A stretch of DNA of 64,000 bases from Tritonibacter aquimaris (GCF_009617595.1 NZ_WIXK01000009.1:52628-116627); one strand, 5' to 3'; positions 49,705-58,669 are shown, counted from the stretch's first letter. Notes: generated by a model from the sequence alone, not told the origin. Numbers and translations: made by a program.

Positions 49705-50115
49705 GGGGCGGGCGTGGGTGGCATGGCCGCGGACTTGTGGCCTGCGGCCTGTGCCGGCTGCGCCAAATAAATGCACGCAAAATGAACCAAAAGGCGCTGC
49801 CGGGCTGGCTCTCTGTGATGTCTAGGGGACAGAGATCGCAACCTGGCAGCGCCTTAAGGCATGATTTTCCAGGGGCAGACCCTGAGGCATTGGTGTGGGT
49901 GTTCTAAGTTGACCACGGTATTGCCATGCACGCAATGCGCTCTTAGGTATGATTAAATACCTGCAATGATTGTGTCGTGTCGCAAAAGCGGTAGCAAAAG
50001 TGGTGGTAAAACGCGGCGGTCGCGCCTGGTGAACCGGCACCGCCGCCTTTGATCCGATACAAAGGCGGCGGCCGGACGTGGTCCAGAGGTGACCTGAAGG
50101 AGGCCCGTGGTTGAG
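49705..50115. other. Structured intergenic region with several inverted repeats
   Basis: No convincing gene in 411 bp. A 14-bp stem (49791-49804 with 49842-49855, one G-U pair) encloses a second stem, TCTCTGT/ACAGAGA (49810-49816, 49829-49835). Further on are AGGTAT/ATACCT (49945-49962) and a perfect 11-bp stem CGCCGCCTTTG/CAAAGGCGGCG (50041-50070). A 28-codon basic frame at 49966-50052 is not credible. The last hairpin may terminate the aldehyde dehydrogenase transcript arriving on the minus strand; the first may be a MITE-like or RNA element. Confidence 0.6.
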
Positions 50116-51522
50116 TTAAGCAAAAACCACTTGGATGTCGGTATATTCCTTCAAGCCCTCAGGCCCGAATTCGACCCCCAACCCCGAAGACTTCACCCCG
50201 CCAAAAGGCGCGTTGGGTTGCACCATGCCGTGGCTGTTGATCCAGACCGATCCGCATTCCAACCGGCTGGCAATTTTCTTGGCCGCTGCGATATCTTTGC
50301 TCCAGACCGATCCGCCCAAACCCATATCGGTGGCATTGGCGGCGGCGATCGCTTCCTCGATGTCGCTGTATTTGATCAACGGCATAGCGGGGCCAAATTG
50401 CTCTTCCTGGACCAGGGGTGCATCATGAGGCAGGTCGGCAATAATGGTGGGCGGGTAAAATAGCCCTTCGCCCGGGGTGCCGCCACACAGGACCCGACCC
50501 AGGGGTTTGCTTTCTTCGATGATGCGGCTCACCTTGTCGAACTGCATTTGATTGGCAATCGGGCCCAGGGCGTTGGTCTCGTCAAACCCATCGCCGCAGG
50601 TGATGTTTTTGGCATAGTTGGTCAATTCGGTGCACACCGCCTCATAGACGTCTTCGTGCACGTAAACCCGTTTCATGGCTGCGCAGATTTGACCATTGTT
50701 CAAAAAGCCGCCCCAGAACAGACCTTCGGCGATCTCTTTGGGATCCACGTCGGGCAAAACGATCCCGGCGTCATTGCCGCCCAGCTCCAGCGTAATGCGT
50801 TTCATGCTGTCAGCGGCGGCCGCCATGACCTTTTTGCCGGTTGCTGTGGACCCTGTGAACACAATTTTGCGAATGTCTGGATGGCTGGCCATGGCCGCGC
50901 CCAGATTGGAAGTTTTGTCATCGCAAGATACGCAATTCAACACGCCCGCGGGCAGCACTTCGTTGGCCAATTGCACCATGCGCAGGGTTGACAGCGGGGT
51001 CAGCGGTGACGGTTTGATCACAACGGTATTGCCGGTGCGTAGGGCCGGCATCACATGCCAGATGGCAATCATGATCGGTACGTTCCACGGGGTGATTGAG
51101 CCCACAACGCCCAAGGGTTTGCGATGCTGTTCGATGCGCCCCTGCTCGTTGTCTTGAAGCACCTCAACCGGCAGCGACAGCGAAGCGGTATGTTGCGCCC
51201 AGGCATTTGCGCCACCCATTTCAAACATGGATCCCAGCCCATGCAGGGTTTTCCCTTGTTCTTCGGTCAGGATCTTGGCCAGTTCTACGGCGTTTTCTTC
51301 GATCTTTTGAGCCACAGCCAGAACCGCTTCGGCCAATTCTGCGTCCGATTTTTGCGACCAGGTTTCAAAGGCGGCTTGGGCGGCGGACACTGCTGCATCC
51401 AGATCCGCAGCCGAACCATTGGGGGCGCTGCCAACGCAGGCGCCGGTCGAGGGGTTGTAGACGTCAAAACTATCCGCGGTTGCGACCTGCTGGCCACCGA
51501 TGGTCATGGTAAAGGCTGTCAT
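50116..51522 (-). CDS. NAD(P)-dependent aldehyde dehydrogenase
   Basis: A 468-residue ALDH: GVVGSITPWNVPIMIAIW, VIKPSPLTPLS, VFTGSTATGKKV, the general-base glutamate in ITLELGGNDAGIV, the catalytic cysteine in FLNNGQICAAMKR and EEQFGPAMPLIKY. Substrate not evident from sequence. Placed between the auxin operon and an amine-oxidase-like trio, it could oxidise an aryl-acetaldehyde (for example indole-3-acetaldehyde) to the acid; this is inference. GGGAG ribosome site. Divergent from an AraC-type gene with the 51673-51690 inverted repeat in between. Confidence 0.92.
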   Translation of the reverse strand: MTAFTMTIGGQQVATADSFDVYNPSTGACVGSAPNGSAADLDAAVSAAQAAFETWSQKSDAELAEAVLAVAQKIEENAVELAKILTEEQGKTLHGLGSMFEMGGANAWAQHTASLSLPVEVLQDNEQGRIEQHRKPLGVVGSITPWNVPIMIAIWHVMPALRTGNTVVIKPSPLTPLSTLRMVQLANEVLPAGVLNCVSCDDKTSNLGAAMASHPDIRKIVFTGSTATGKKVMAAAADSMKRITLELGGNDAGIVLPDVDPKEIAEGLFWGGFLNNGQICAAMKRVYVHEDVYEAVCTELTNYAKNITCGDGFDETNALGPIANQMQFDKVSRIIEESKPLGRVLCGGTPGEGLFYPPTIIADLPHDAPLVQEEQFGPAMPLIKYSDIEEAIAAANATDMGLGGSVWSKDIAAAKKIASRLECGSVWINSHGMVQPNAPFGGVKSSGLGVEFGPEGLKEYTDIQVVFA

Positions 51523-51672
51523 TGCTTATTTCTCCCGTTGCGGACCCGTCGCGCGGGTTCCTCCTTGTTCGTTATTTTGAAAACAACGCTGCATTCTGTG
51601 GAAAGAAATTGTGAAAGCCCGGCGCAATTGCGTCTTGGACCGCTGCGCCAAATTATTGGACAAATGCGCCAT

Positions 51673-51690
51673 AACGTGACTTTTCACGTT
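51673..51690 (+). promoter_or_regulatory. Inverted repeat AACGTGA-N4-TCACGTT between ALDH and AraC genes
   Basis: AACGTGA (51673-51679) and TCACGTT (51684-51690) flank CTTT. On the minus strand it contains GTGAAAAGTCACG, matching the element found before the iac operon. A further half-site AACGTGA lies at 51702-51708, within an in-frame GTG that is therefore unlikely to be the araC start. Confidence 0.65.
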
Positions 51691-51728
51691 TTTCTTTACT
51701 TAACGTGAATCTTTGCTACGCTTTTGTA

Positions 51729-52727
51729 ATGATCGCCAGCCAGCCAACCCACGAGATGCCCGCTGAACAATTCACCGCCAAATTAGCGGCGGTTTGCGGC
51801 CAGTATGATTTTCAATTTTCCGCAGAACATCCCCGGCTGTGGGGAGGGGTCAAACAGGTGCCGTTGGCGGGGTGGGACGTGGCCATGGTGGCGACCAACC
51901 TGCACAGCGCCACCAAAACCGCCAGCCATATTCGCCAGGACGATTGCGACAGCGTGTTTTTGATCGTCCAGCAATTTGGCCAATCGGTTCTGGCGCAGAA
52001 TCAACGCAGGATACGCCTGCTGCCAGGGGACATGATGTTGATCGACAGTCGTCAACCGTCCAATTTTTCCTTTAACGGACAACGGTCTATGCAGATTTCG
52101 CTGCATGTCTCGCGCACTGAATTGATCCAGCGGTTTGGCCAAAGTTTTGTCGGCGGTCTGGCCCTGCGTGGATCTGACCTCACCGCGCGCTCGATCACAG
52201 CGTTGTTGGGGCAGGTGTGTAACGCCTCGGGTGATGAGGCCAATGATGACAGAAACCGAGATGACAGAACCCGCGATAAAGGCCCCCGCGCTCGCCTGCA
52301 AAAAGAGGCGTTGTTGGGGCTGTTGGGGCTGTTTTTATTGGAGGGGCAACAGGCCGATTTGGTCGCCGAACGCACCGGTGATGGCGCGCTGTGGGTCTTG
52401 GCGCAGCGGGCGATTGCAGACACGTTTCAGGACCCGGCTGTGACCGGAGAAAACATCGCCCGCCGTTTGGGGGTCTCGCTGCGCTCACTGCAACGCTGCT
52501 TTACCGCGCGCAACACCACATTTCGCCACGAACTGCTGAACGCGCGGCTGGAATACGCCCGAGAAATACTCGGTTCGGCTGGGGCGTTGCCTACAATTTC
52601 GGCAATCGCGCTGACGGCGGGGTTTTCCGATATTTCTTATTTCAGCCGACGTTTTCGCGAGGCCTATGGTTGTTCACCCCGGGCCTACATGCAGGGCGCG
52701 CATGCAAATGTCGCGCAGCTTTTGTGA
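51729..52727 (+). CDS. AraC-family transcriptional regulator (AraC_binding_2 type)
   Basis: A 332-residue regulator. The N-terminal half carries a cupin-like sensor (SDSVFLIVQQFGQSVLAQNQ, LLPGDMMLIDSRQP), as in FeaR and XylS/BenR relatives that sense aromatic compounds. The C-terminal 100 residues are the double HTH (RRLGVSLRSLQRCFT and AIALTAGFSDISYFSRRFREAYGCSPRAY). ATG at 51729 is taken as start so that the AACGTGA repeats stay upstream; an ATG at 51756 is also possible, and neither has a strong ribosome site. It probably controls the divergent ALDH gene. Confidence 0.9.
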   Translation: MIASQPTHEMPAEQFTAKLAAVCGQYDFQFSAEHPRLWGGVKQVPLAGWDVAMVATNLHSATKTASHIRQDDCDSVFLIVQQFGQSVLAQNQRRIRLLPGDMMLIDSRQPSNFSFNGQRSMQISLHVSRTELIQRFGQSFVGGLALRGSDLTARSITALLGQVCNASGDEANDDRNRDDRTRDKGPRARLQKEALLGLLGLFLLEGQQADLVAERTGDGALWVLAQRAIADTFQDPAVTGENIARRLGVSLRSLQRCFTARNTTFRHELLNARLEYAREILGSAGALPTISAIALTAGFSDISYFSRRFREAYGCSPRAYMQGAHANVAQLL

Positions 52728-52763
52728 CACAGGATTGGGCATTGAAACGGGAGCGGGCATCAT

Positions 52764-53804
52764 ATGACAGCTGACACTTCGCATTCGGGCTACGCAGCCA
52801 TTCGCAGCACGTTGTTGGGCGCGGTGATGGATCGTTTGATTGTGCGTGACGTCTCGGCCTCGGCCCTTTTGGCGAAACACGGTATCAGCTTTGGTCTGTT
52901 GAAAAACCCGTATACGCACCTGTCGATGAACGAATATATCGGTTTCCTTGAAAGCGCGGCTGAGATGACCGAGGATGAACATATTGGGGCCCGTATCGGT
53001 GCAGATATGCGAGCGGGCGATCTGGGGCCGATGGGGATTTTGCTGTCATTGTCTGGCTCAATCTATGCGGGGCTGGATCGGATCAACCGGTCGGTGCGCG
53101 CCATCCAGACAGGAACGGAATCTTCCTTTGTCGATTATCAGGACGAGCTGTGCTGGTCCTATCGCATCCTGGACAATCGCATCCAATCCCGTCGCCAGGA
53201 CGCGGAATTTTCGTTGGTGTCCACCGTGCAGGTGATCCGCAATAACTTTCTGCGCCGCTGGGCCCCGCAGCAGGTGCATTTTGAACATGCGGCCCCCAAG
53301 AATACGCAGTTCCTGGAACAATATTTTGGTTGCCCTGTGCTTTATGGGCAGGCCACCAATCGGCTGGTTCTGGACCGGGCGCCGTTGATGGATCAATACC
53401 GGGTTGAAGATACGGCGCTGGTCGAAATGCTGGAGCGTCATATTGCCGATCTGATCGGCACGGCACCGCGTCAATCCACCCTGACCGAGGCGGTGTGTTC
53501 CATCGTGTCCTCTTCGCTCGGGCTGCGGCCGATTTCGGTTGAGCGGGTCGCCGAAGCGCTGGGCCTGTCGCCGCGTAACCTGCAACGCAAGCTTGGCGAT
53601 GAAGGCACCAGTCTGCGGGTGATCCTGGATGATATCCGGCGCGACAGGGCCGAAGTCTTGTTGACAGAACGCAGTATTCCAATGGGCGAGATTGCCTGCG
53701 CTTTGGGCTATTCTGATGGCACGGCATTTTGGCGGGCGCATAAGCGCTGGTCGGCGCAAAAGCCTCGGGATGTCCGTATCAACAGCCGCCCACACCTGAG
53801 CTGA
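52764..53804 (+). CDS. AraC-family transcriptional regulator (Arabinose_bd/OruR type)
   Basis: A 346-residue regulator with an N-terminal Arabinose_bd domain (LLAKHGISFGLLKNPYTHLS, DEHIGARIGADMRAGDLGPMG) and C-terminal double HTH (VAEALGLSPRNLQRKLGDEG, IPMGEIACALGYSDGTAFWRAHKRW). The OruR/ArgR-like subgroup often governs catabolism of amino acids or amines, which fits the downstream OCD-RidA-DAO genes. 36 bp after the preceding AraC gene. GGGAG ribosome site. Confidence 0.9.
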   Translation: MTADTSHSGYAAIRSTLLGAVMDRLIVRDVSASALLAKHGISFGLLKNPYTHLSMNEYIGFLESAAEMTEDEHIGARIGADMRAGDLGPMGILLSLSGSIYAGLDRINRSVRAIQTGTESSFVDYQDELCWSYRILDNRIQSRRQDAEFSLVSTVQVIRNNFLRRWAPQQVHFEHAAPKNTQFLEQYFGCPVLYGQATNRLVLDRAPLMDQYRVEDTALVEMLERHIADLIGTAPRQSTLTEAVCSIVSSSLGLRPISVERVAEALGLSPRNLQRKLGDEGTSLRVILDDIRRDRAEVLLTERSIPMGEIACALGYSDGTAFWRAHKRWSAQKPRDVRINSRPHLS

Positions 53805-54029
53805 ACACGCGCTTTTCCTAAATTCTATTGTGCCTGAAGCAGGGCGCCGCCCCGTCATCTATGGCGGGCTGCGTGCGTTGTTACCGTGCGATTGGTCGCC
53901 CGTGGAAGGGCGTTTGCCGGTTGGGGCTGGCGCAAAGTATCGGAATTATGACGTGTCCTGCAATGGTCAGCCCCGACGAGTTTCCGCTTACTTGGGCAAA
54001 ACTCAACAACAACGGAGGGGGGGTTAGAC
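53805..54029. other. Intergenic region upstream of the OCD-family gene
   Basis: A 225-bp gap presumably holding the promoter of the OCD-RidA-DAO genes. No repeated element of either motif family was found. A very strong ribosome site (CGGAGGGGG) lies at its end. Confidence 0.4.
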
Positions 54030-55169
54030 ATGAGTGATCTGCCCAAAATCGAATTTATCTACCTGAACGAACAGGACATGATCAAAGCCGGCGTGACCGA
54101 TATGGCGGCCTGTGTCGATACGATGGAAGACATGTTCACCCTTTTGCACAAGGGTGACTATCGCATGGCTGGCGCCAATAATGACAGCCATGGCGCGATG
54201 ATCATGTTTCCCGAAGAATCGCCGTTTCCGACGATGCCAAAACCCACCGCCGACCGTCGGTTTATGGCCATGCCGGCCTATCTGGGTGGCGATTACTGCA
54301 CGGCGGGCGTCAAATGGTACGGCTCCAATATTGCAAACCGCGACAAGGGGCTGCCGCGTTCGATCCTGATGTTCACCTTGAACGACGCTGATACCAGCGC
54401 GCCTTTGGCCTATATGTCGGCCAATCTGTTGTCAGCTTATCGTACCGGCGCGGTTCCCGGTGTGGGGGCGCGTCATCTGGCACGCAAGGATTCCAAAGTG
54501 GTTGGCCTGCAAGGCCCTGGTGTGATGGGCAAAACCTCTCTGGCGGCGTTTATGGCAACCTGCCCCAATATCGACACCGTAAAAATTCTGGGCCGCAGCC
54601 AGGGCTCGATTGATGCATTTGTTGAATGGACCAAGGAAAACTATCCGCAGATCACCAATATTGAGATTGTTGACGATATTGAAGCAATGGTGCGCGGTTC
54701 GGATATCGTGACCTATTGCGGCTCGTGTGAAACCGGGGACGTGTCCAAATACCCGCTGGTGAAACGTGAATGGCTTAAACCGGGTGCGTTCCTGTCGATG
54801 CCGGCCGCCTGTGAAATTGACACAGGCATGGAAGCCAAGGACGTGCGCAAGGTGATGGATAACATCGGCCTTTATGAAGCCTGGTTTGAGGAGCTGCCCA
54901 AGCCCGCGCATGTGCATGTGCCGGTGATCGGCGTGCGGTTCCTGGACATGATCCACGAGGGCAAGATGACCCGCGATGATCTGGAAGATCTGGGTGACAT
55001 CTGTGCCGGTGCCACGCCTGGGCGTCAAAACGACGAAGAAATCATCATCCTGTCGGTTGGCGGCATGCCGGTTGAAGACGTCGCCTGGGGCACCAAGGTC
55101 TACCGCAATGCGATCGAGCGCGGCATCGGAACTAAGCTTAATCTCTGGGACACGCCAGTCCTGCGTTAA
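54030..55169 (+). CDS. Ornithine cyclodeaminase/mu-crystallin family protein (tyramine-oxidase-subunit-B-like)
   Basis: A 379-residue NAD-type protein: YLGGDYCTAGVKWYGSN, SANLLSAYRTGAVPGVGARHL, and the dinucleotide region VVGLQGPGVMGKTSLAAFM. Longer than typical ornithine cyclodeaminase (about 330-350), with an extra C-terminal block ending GTKLNLWDTPVLR. I recall relatives in Rhodobacterales being labelled tyramine oxidase subunit B and lying next to RidA and FAD oxidase genes, as here; treat that as memory, not proof. Probably reduces or oxidises an imine/amine intermediate. A hairpin with a T-run follows, 9 bases after the stop. Confidence 0.85.
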   Translation: MSDLPKIEFIYLNEQDMIKAGVTDMAACVDTMEDMFTLLHKGDYRMAGANNDSHGAMIMFPEESPFPTMPKPTADRRFMAMPAYLGGDYCTAGVKWYGSNIANRDKGLPRSILMFTLNDADTSAPLAYMSANLLSAYRTGAVPGVGARHLARKDSKVVGLQGPGVMGKTSLAAFMATCPNIDTVKILGRSQGSIDAFVEWTKENYPQITNIEIVDDIEAMVRGSDIVTYCGSCETGDVSKYPLVKREWLKPGAFLSMPAACEIDTGMEAKDVRKVMDNIGLYEAWFEELPKPAHVHVPVIGVRFLDMIHEGKMTRDDLEDLGDICAGATPGRQNDEEIIILSVGGMPVEDVAWGTKVYRNAIERGIGTKLNLWDTPVLR

Positions 55170-55178
55170 TCCCCAACT

Positions 55179-55218
55179 GGCGCGTTGGGCAGAACTGTTC
55201 AACGCGTCTTTTTCTTTT
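55179..55218 (+). terminator. Attenuator/terminator between OCD-family and RidA genes
   Basis: GGCGCGTTG (55179-55187) pairs with CAACGCGTC (55200-55208), with one G-U pair and a 12-base loop, followed by TTTTTCTTTT. It should end many transcripts before the ridA gene. Confidence 0.8.
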
Positions 55219-55233
55219 ATGGACGGAAACACC

Positions 55234-55656
55234 ATGACCAAAATCACCAAAGTCAAAACCGGTGCCAAACTGGAAGAGCTGAGCAGCTATTCCCGCATTG
55301 TCGCGGTCGACAACTGGATCTATGTCTCAAACACGGCCGGGCGTGATCCGCAGACACGGGAGATGCCCGAGGATCTGACAGCGCAGACGGAACAAGTGTT
55401 TGCCAATATCGAGCGGGCCCTGGGCGCGGTCGGGGCCAGCTTGCAGGATGTGATCGCCACCCGCGTTTTCATTCAGGACCCCAAAGATACCCCAGCGGTT
55501 ATGGAGATCTTTGGCGAGAAATTTCGCGGTGTGGATCCAACAACCACTGTGACGAACCCGCCCTTGGCCGCCGCTGCGTACAAGGTGGAAATCGAAGTGA
55601 CCGCCTACAAAGGGGCCGCTCAGGCCGAGGTGACTTACGTCAACCTTTCCGTTTGA
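55234..55656 (+). CDS. RidA-family (YjgF/UK114) enamine/imine deaminase
   Basis: A 140-residue protein: VAVDNWIYVSNTAGRDP, TEQVFANIERALGAVGASLQDV, ATRVFIQDPKDTPAVMEIF and VTNPPLAAAAYKVEIEVTA. RidA proteins hydrolyse reactive enamine/imine intermediates made by PLP or flavin enzymes. Its place between an OCD-family gene and a DAO-type oxidase fits removal of an imine produced by amine oxidation. The canonical substrate arginine of RidA (in the IxRTV region) is not obvious, so it may belong to a divergent subfamily. Start at 55234 chosen over a longer frame that overlaps the upstream gene. Confidence 0.88.
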   Translation: MTKITKVKTGAKLEELSSYSRIVAVDNWIYVSNTAGRDPQTREMPEDLTAQTEQVFANIERALGAVGASLQDVIATRVFIQDPKDTPAVMEIFGEKFRGVDPTTTVTNPPLAAAAYKVEIEVTAYKGAAQAEVTYVNLSV

Positions 55657-55681
55657 TCCGCGACATAATCAGGACTGTTCC

Positions 55682-56974
55682 ATGGCTCCCCGAATTCTTC
55701 CCGTCACCACATCGACCGAGATGCCCAAATCCACAACCGTCGCCATTATCGGCGGAGGGATTGTTGGGCTGTCGGCGGCCTTGACCCTGGCGGAGCGGGG
55801 CGTGCCGGTTGTGGTGCTGGAAAAAGGCACCTTGGCCGCCGAGCAGTCCTCGCGAAACCTGGGCTGGGTGCGCAAAACCTCGCGTGCGGCAGCCGATATT
55901 CCTTTGGCGCTGGCCGCTGACGAAATGTGGGCGCAGATGCCCCAGCGCGTCGGCGGCGACGTGGGCTATCGGCAGAACGGCATTATGTTTGTGGCCGGTT
56001 CCGATGCCGAAATGGCAACCTATGAAGGGTGGCACAATGGGGTCCAAGGGCTGTCGCTGGACAGCCGTATGCTCTCGCAGGCTGAGATCGACACACTGGT
56101 TCCAGGGGGCTCGGGCCGTTGGAAAGGCGGCGTTTACACTCCTTCGGATGGCAAAGCAGAGCCGACAATGGCGTCAAGCATGATCGCCAGCGCGGCCATG
56201 GCCAAAGGGGCGGTTATCCTGGAAAACTGCGCTGTGCGCTGCCTCTCCCAGTCCGGCGGACGGGTCAGCGGAGTGGTTACCGAAAAAGGTGAGATCGCCT
56301 GTGACCAGGTGATCTTGGCCGGCGGGCTGTGGTCGCGCCGGTTTCTCGGCAATATGGGCATTGCGCTGCCGACCTTGCCATTGATTTGCTATGCCTTTCG
56401 CACCGCGCCGATGGAAGGGCCGGGCGAAATTGCCGTGGGTGGGCCGGATTTCTCGTTTCGCCGCTGTCACACCGGGGGGTATGTGATCACGCATCGCGCG
56501 GCGCTTGGCGCGCCTTTGGTTCTGGATCATGCGTTGATTGGGATGAAATACCTGCCGATGCTGAAACACACTTCGGGCATGTTGCGGTACATCTTTGGTA
56601 AACCGTTCCTGGATGATCTGCGTTTGCCGCGACGATGGGGCGCGCACAGCCGCTCTCCGTTTGAACGCCAACGGGTTATGGATCCACCGGAGAACCCGCG
56701 GATCAATGCCCAAGCTCTGGCCAATATCGCCAAATCCTGGCCCGCCTTCCGGGACCTGAAAATCGAAGAAGCCTGGGCCGGTACCATGGATATCACACCG
56801 GATTCCAATCCAGTTCTGGATCGGGTCGACAGCCTGCCTGGGCTGACCCTGGCCACTGGCATGTCCGGGCATGGGTTTGGCACCGGTCCGGCTGCGGGGC
56901 AATTGGCGGCTGATCTGGCCACCCAGGCGACGCCGTTGGTGGATCTGTCCCCGTACCGGTTGGACCGGTTTTAA
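55682..56974 (+). CDS. DAO-family FAD-dependent amine/amino acid oxidoreductase
   Basis: A 430-residue flavoprotein with TTVAIIGGGIVGLSAALTLAE (dinucleotide fold), VLEKGTLAAEQSSRNLGWV (the S-S-R-N-x-GW segment common in DadA-like dehydrogenases) and the C-terminal ATGMSGHGFGTGPAAGQLAA. It probably oxidises a primary or secondary amine to an imine and passes electrons to oxygen or the quinone pool. With the OCD-family and RidA genes it makes an apparent amine-catabolic trio, whose aldehyde product could be used by the ALDH at 50116. Substrate unproven. Confidence 0.9.
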   Translation: MAPRILPVTTSTEMPKSTTVAIIGGGIVGLSAALTLAERGVPVVVLEKGTLAAEQSSRNLGWVRKTSRAAADIPLALAADEMWAQMPQRVGGDVGYRQNGIMFVAGSDAEMATYEGWHNGVQGLSLDSRMLSQAEIDTLVPGGSGRWKGGVYTPSDGKAEPTMASSMIASAAMAKGAVILENCAVRCLSQSGGRVSGVVTEKGEIACDQVILAGGLWSRRFLGNMGIALPTLPLICYAFRTAPMEGPGEIAVGGPDFSFRRCHTGGYVITHRAALGAPLVLDHALIGMKYLPMLKHTSGMLRYIFGKPFLDDLRLPRRWGAHSRSPFERQRVMDPPENPRINAQALANIAKSWPAFRDLKIEEAWAGTMDITPDSNPVLDRVDSLPGLTLATGMSGHGFGTGPAAGQLAADLATQATPLVDLSPYRLDRF

Positions 56975-57275
56975 CAGACACTGTTCAGCAAGCATCCAAA
57001 GGTGCCGACCGCGCCTTTGGCACAGGGACAGCGGAGGAGGCGGTGGAAGGGGGCAATTGCGTCTACAAGTGTGAATTTTACCGGTAAAAATAATGTGAAC
57101 ACATCCAGACGGAAACCCAATGTCGGGAGCGGGCACAGACCCGCCCCTCAAAAACATCCAACAGGCGCCAAGACCTGTGTTGGGCAGAGCGGCAAGTAGC
57201 GTCGGAGCGGAGTTTTGCCGCTCCCAAAAAGGCGCGCCTGCCAAAACCACAACCTCGCATCAATAGGGAGACGCG
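56975..57275. promoter_or_regulatory. Gap before the outer-membrane protein gene, with a palindromic element
   Basis: A stem CCAAAGGTGC/GCGCCTTTGG (56996-57020) may end the DAO transcript. GTGAATTTTACCG at 57071-57083 resembles the GTGAAAAnTnACG element and overlaps the perfect 14-bp palindrome TTTTACCGGTAAAA (57076-57089). No gene seen. Confidence 0.5.
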
Positions 57276-58643
57276 ATGAAACCCGTAAATAAAAAGGACC
57301 GAAAGAGTTTCGGCCGACATTCCACCATCACCCATACTCTAGCCAGCAGCGCCATTAGCCTGATCTGCGCCGCCGCGCCCACCGTGGCCGCGGAAAGTGC
57401 CGATCCGCAAAGCCCTTGGAAATTCAGCGGCGAGCTGGTTCTGGGCGGCTTTGTCAGCGATCAGGACTTTAGCCCGGCTGGGCGCTCTTCGGTCAAATGG
57501 AGCGAAGGTTATTTGAAGTTGGGGCTGACCGGGGATTTCGCCCTGGGCGCCAATACTGATTTATATGGCGGTGCCAGCCTGCTTTACAGCTATACCGGTG
57601 GGGATGGCGATGCCGGCGGCTTTAGCACGGGCAACGAATCCGAAGTGGATTTTGAAGATGCCTTTGTTGGGTTTCGCTTTAACAATGCCTTTGGCGGGGC
57701 CGGGTCGGTTGATTTCTCGTTGGGATCGCAGAATTTCGCGATTGGCGACGGCTTCCTGATCAACGGCGATGCGCTGAACCCAGGAACTGGTATTTCCGAG
57801 GAGTTCAACCGCGGCGGAGCCTATTGGCTGGCCGCCCGCAAGGCGTTTCGTGAAACCGCGATCTTAAAGCTCGACTTTGGCAATGATCTGCGCGGCGACG
57901 TGTTCTACTTGGGTTCTGACACTGCCCTGCAGGGCGATACCAAGCTGGCGGGTGTGAACCTTGAAAAGGATTTCGGCGAGCTTGGAACCATTGGGGGCAG
58001 CTATGTCCGGGTGGTGGATGTGAATACCTCGATCTTGGGCGGGTTCCTGGCCAATCGCGATGACCTGGAGGCAATCAGTCTGCGGGCCAGCGGTTCGTTG
58101 GGGGTTGAAAACCTATTCCTGTCCGGTGAATTTGTTTCGCAATCGCGCGATGGTGGGGGCGGACGGCAAGAAGTCGACGCCTATGCTGGCTATTTGGAAG
58201 CGAGCTATCAATTTGCCGATATGCCCTGGGCGCCGCAATTGGGGTATCGCTACTCTGTTTTCAGCGGGGATGATGCATCAACCGCGGCCTCCGAAGCCTA
58301 TGATCCGTTGTTTTACGGGTTCAGCCGGGGCTATGGCACCTGGTTTCAGGGCGAAGTGGCCGGGAATTATTCGGGGCCGTTTAACACCAACAGCAAGGTC
58401 AGCACGCTGCAACTTGCTGTGCATCCCACCGAAACCCTGCGGGTTGGGGCGCTGTTCTTTGATTTCACCCCAGAACAACCGGGCGGGTTGGAAGCCCAGG
58501 AATTTAACCTGTTCTTTGAACTTCCAGTGCGGGAGAACCTGTTTGTTTCCGGGCTTTATGGGCGTCACATGCCCAAAAGCGGATTTAGCGCGGGTGTGGA
58601 TGACAGCGACTACTTCAGCATCTTTGCGGTGCTGAACTTCTGA
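57276..58643 (+). CDS. Outer-membrane beta-barrel protein (porin-like)
   Basis: A 455-residue protein with a long signal peptide (cut near AAPTVAAESAD) and alternating beta strands throughout, such as WSEGYLKLGLTGDFAL, LYGGASLLYSYTG, LEASYQFADMPWAPQLGYRYSVF and FNLFFELPVRENLF. It ends in the aromatic SIFAVLNF, as expected for BAM-assembled barrels. The layout resembles alginate-export/OprD-like porins found in catabolic clusters, but the exact family is not certain. Probably admits the aromatic substrate across the outer membrane. Own promoter region with a palindromic element; strong terminator follows. Confidence 0.8.
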   Translation: MKPVNKKDRKSFGRHSTITHTLASSAISLICAAAPTVAAESADPQSPWKFSGELVLGGFVSDQDFSPAGRSSVKWSEGYLKLGLTGDFALGANTDLYGGASLLYSYTGGDGDAGGFSTGNESEVDFEDAFVGFRFNNAFGGAGSVDFSLGSQNFAIGDGFLINGDALNPGTGISEEFNRGGAYWLAARKAFRETAILKLDFGNDLRGDVFYLGSDTALQGDTKLAGVNLEKDFGELGTIGGSYVRVVDVNTSILGGFLANRDDLEAISLRASGSLGVENLFLSGEFVSQSRDGGGGRQEVDAYAGYLEASYQFADMPWAPQLGYRYSVFSGDDASTAASEAYDPLFYGFSRGYGTWFQGEVAGNYSGPFNTNSKVSTLQLAVHPTETLRVGALFFDFTPEQPGGLEAQEFNLFFELPVRENLFVSGLYGRHMPKSGFSAGVDDSDYFSIFAVLNF

Positions 58644-58669
58644 TCGATCACCTGTGGTTTGCCACTGTT

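Noticed and set aside
49966..50052. 28-codon basic peptide frame
   Set aside because: No ribosome site, overlaps a hairpin, and composition follows from GC-rich repeat-like sequence.
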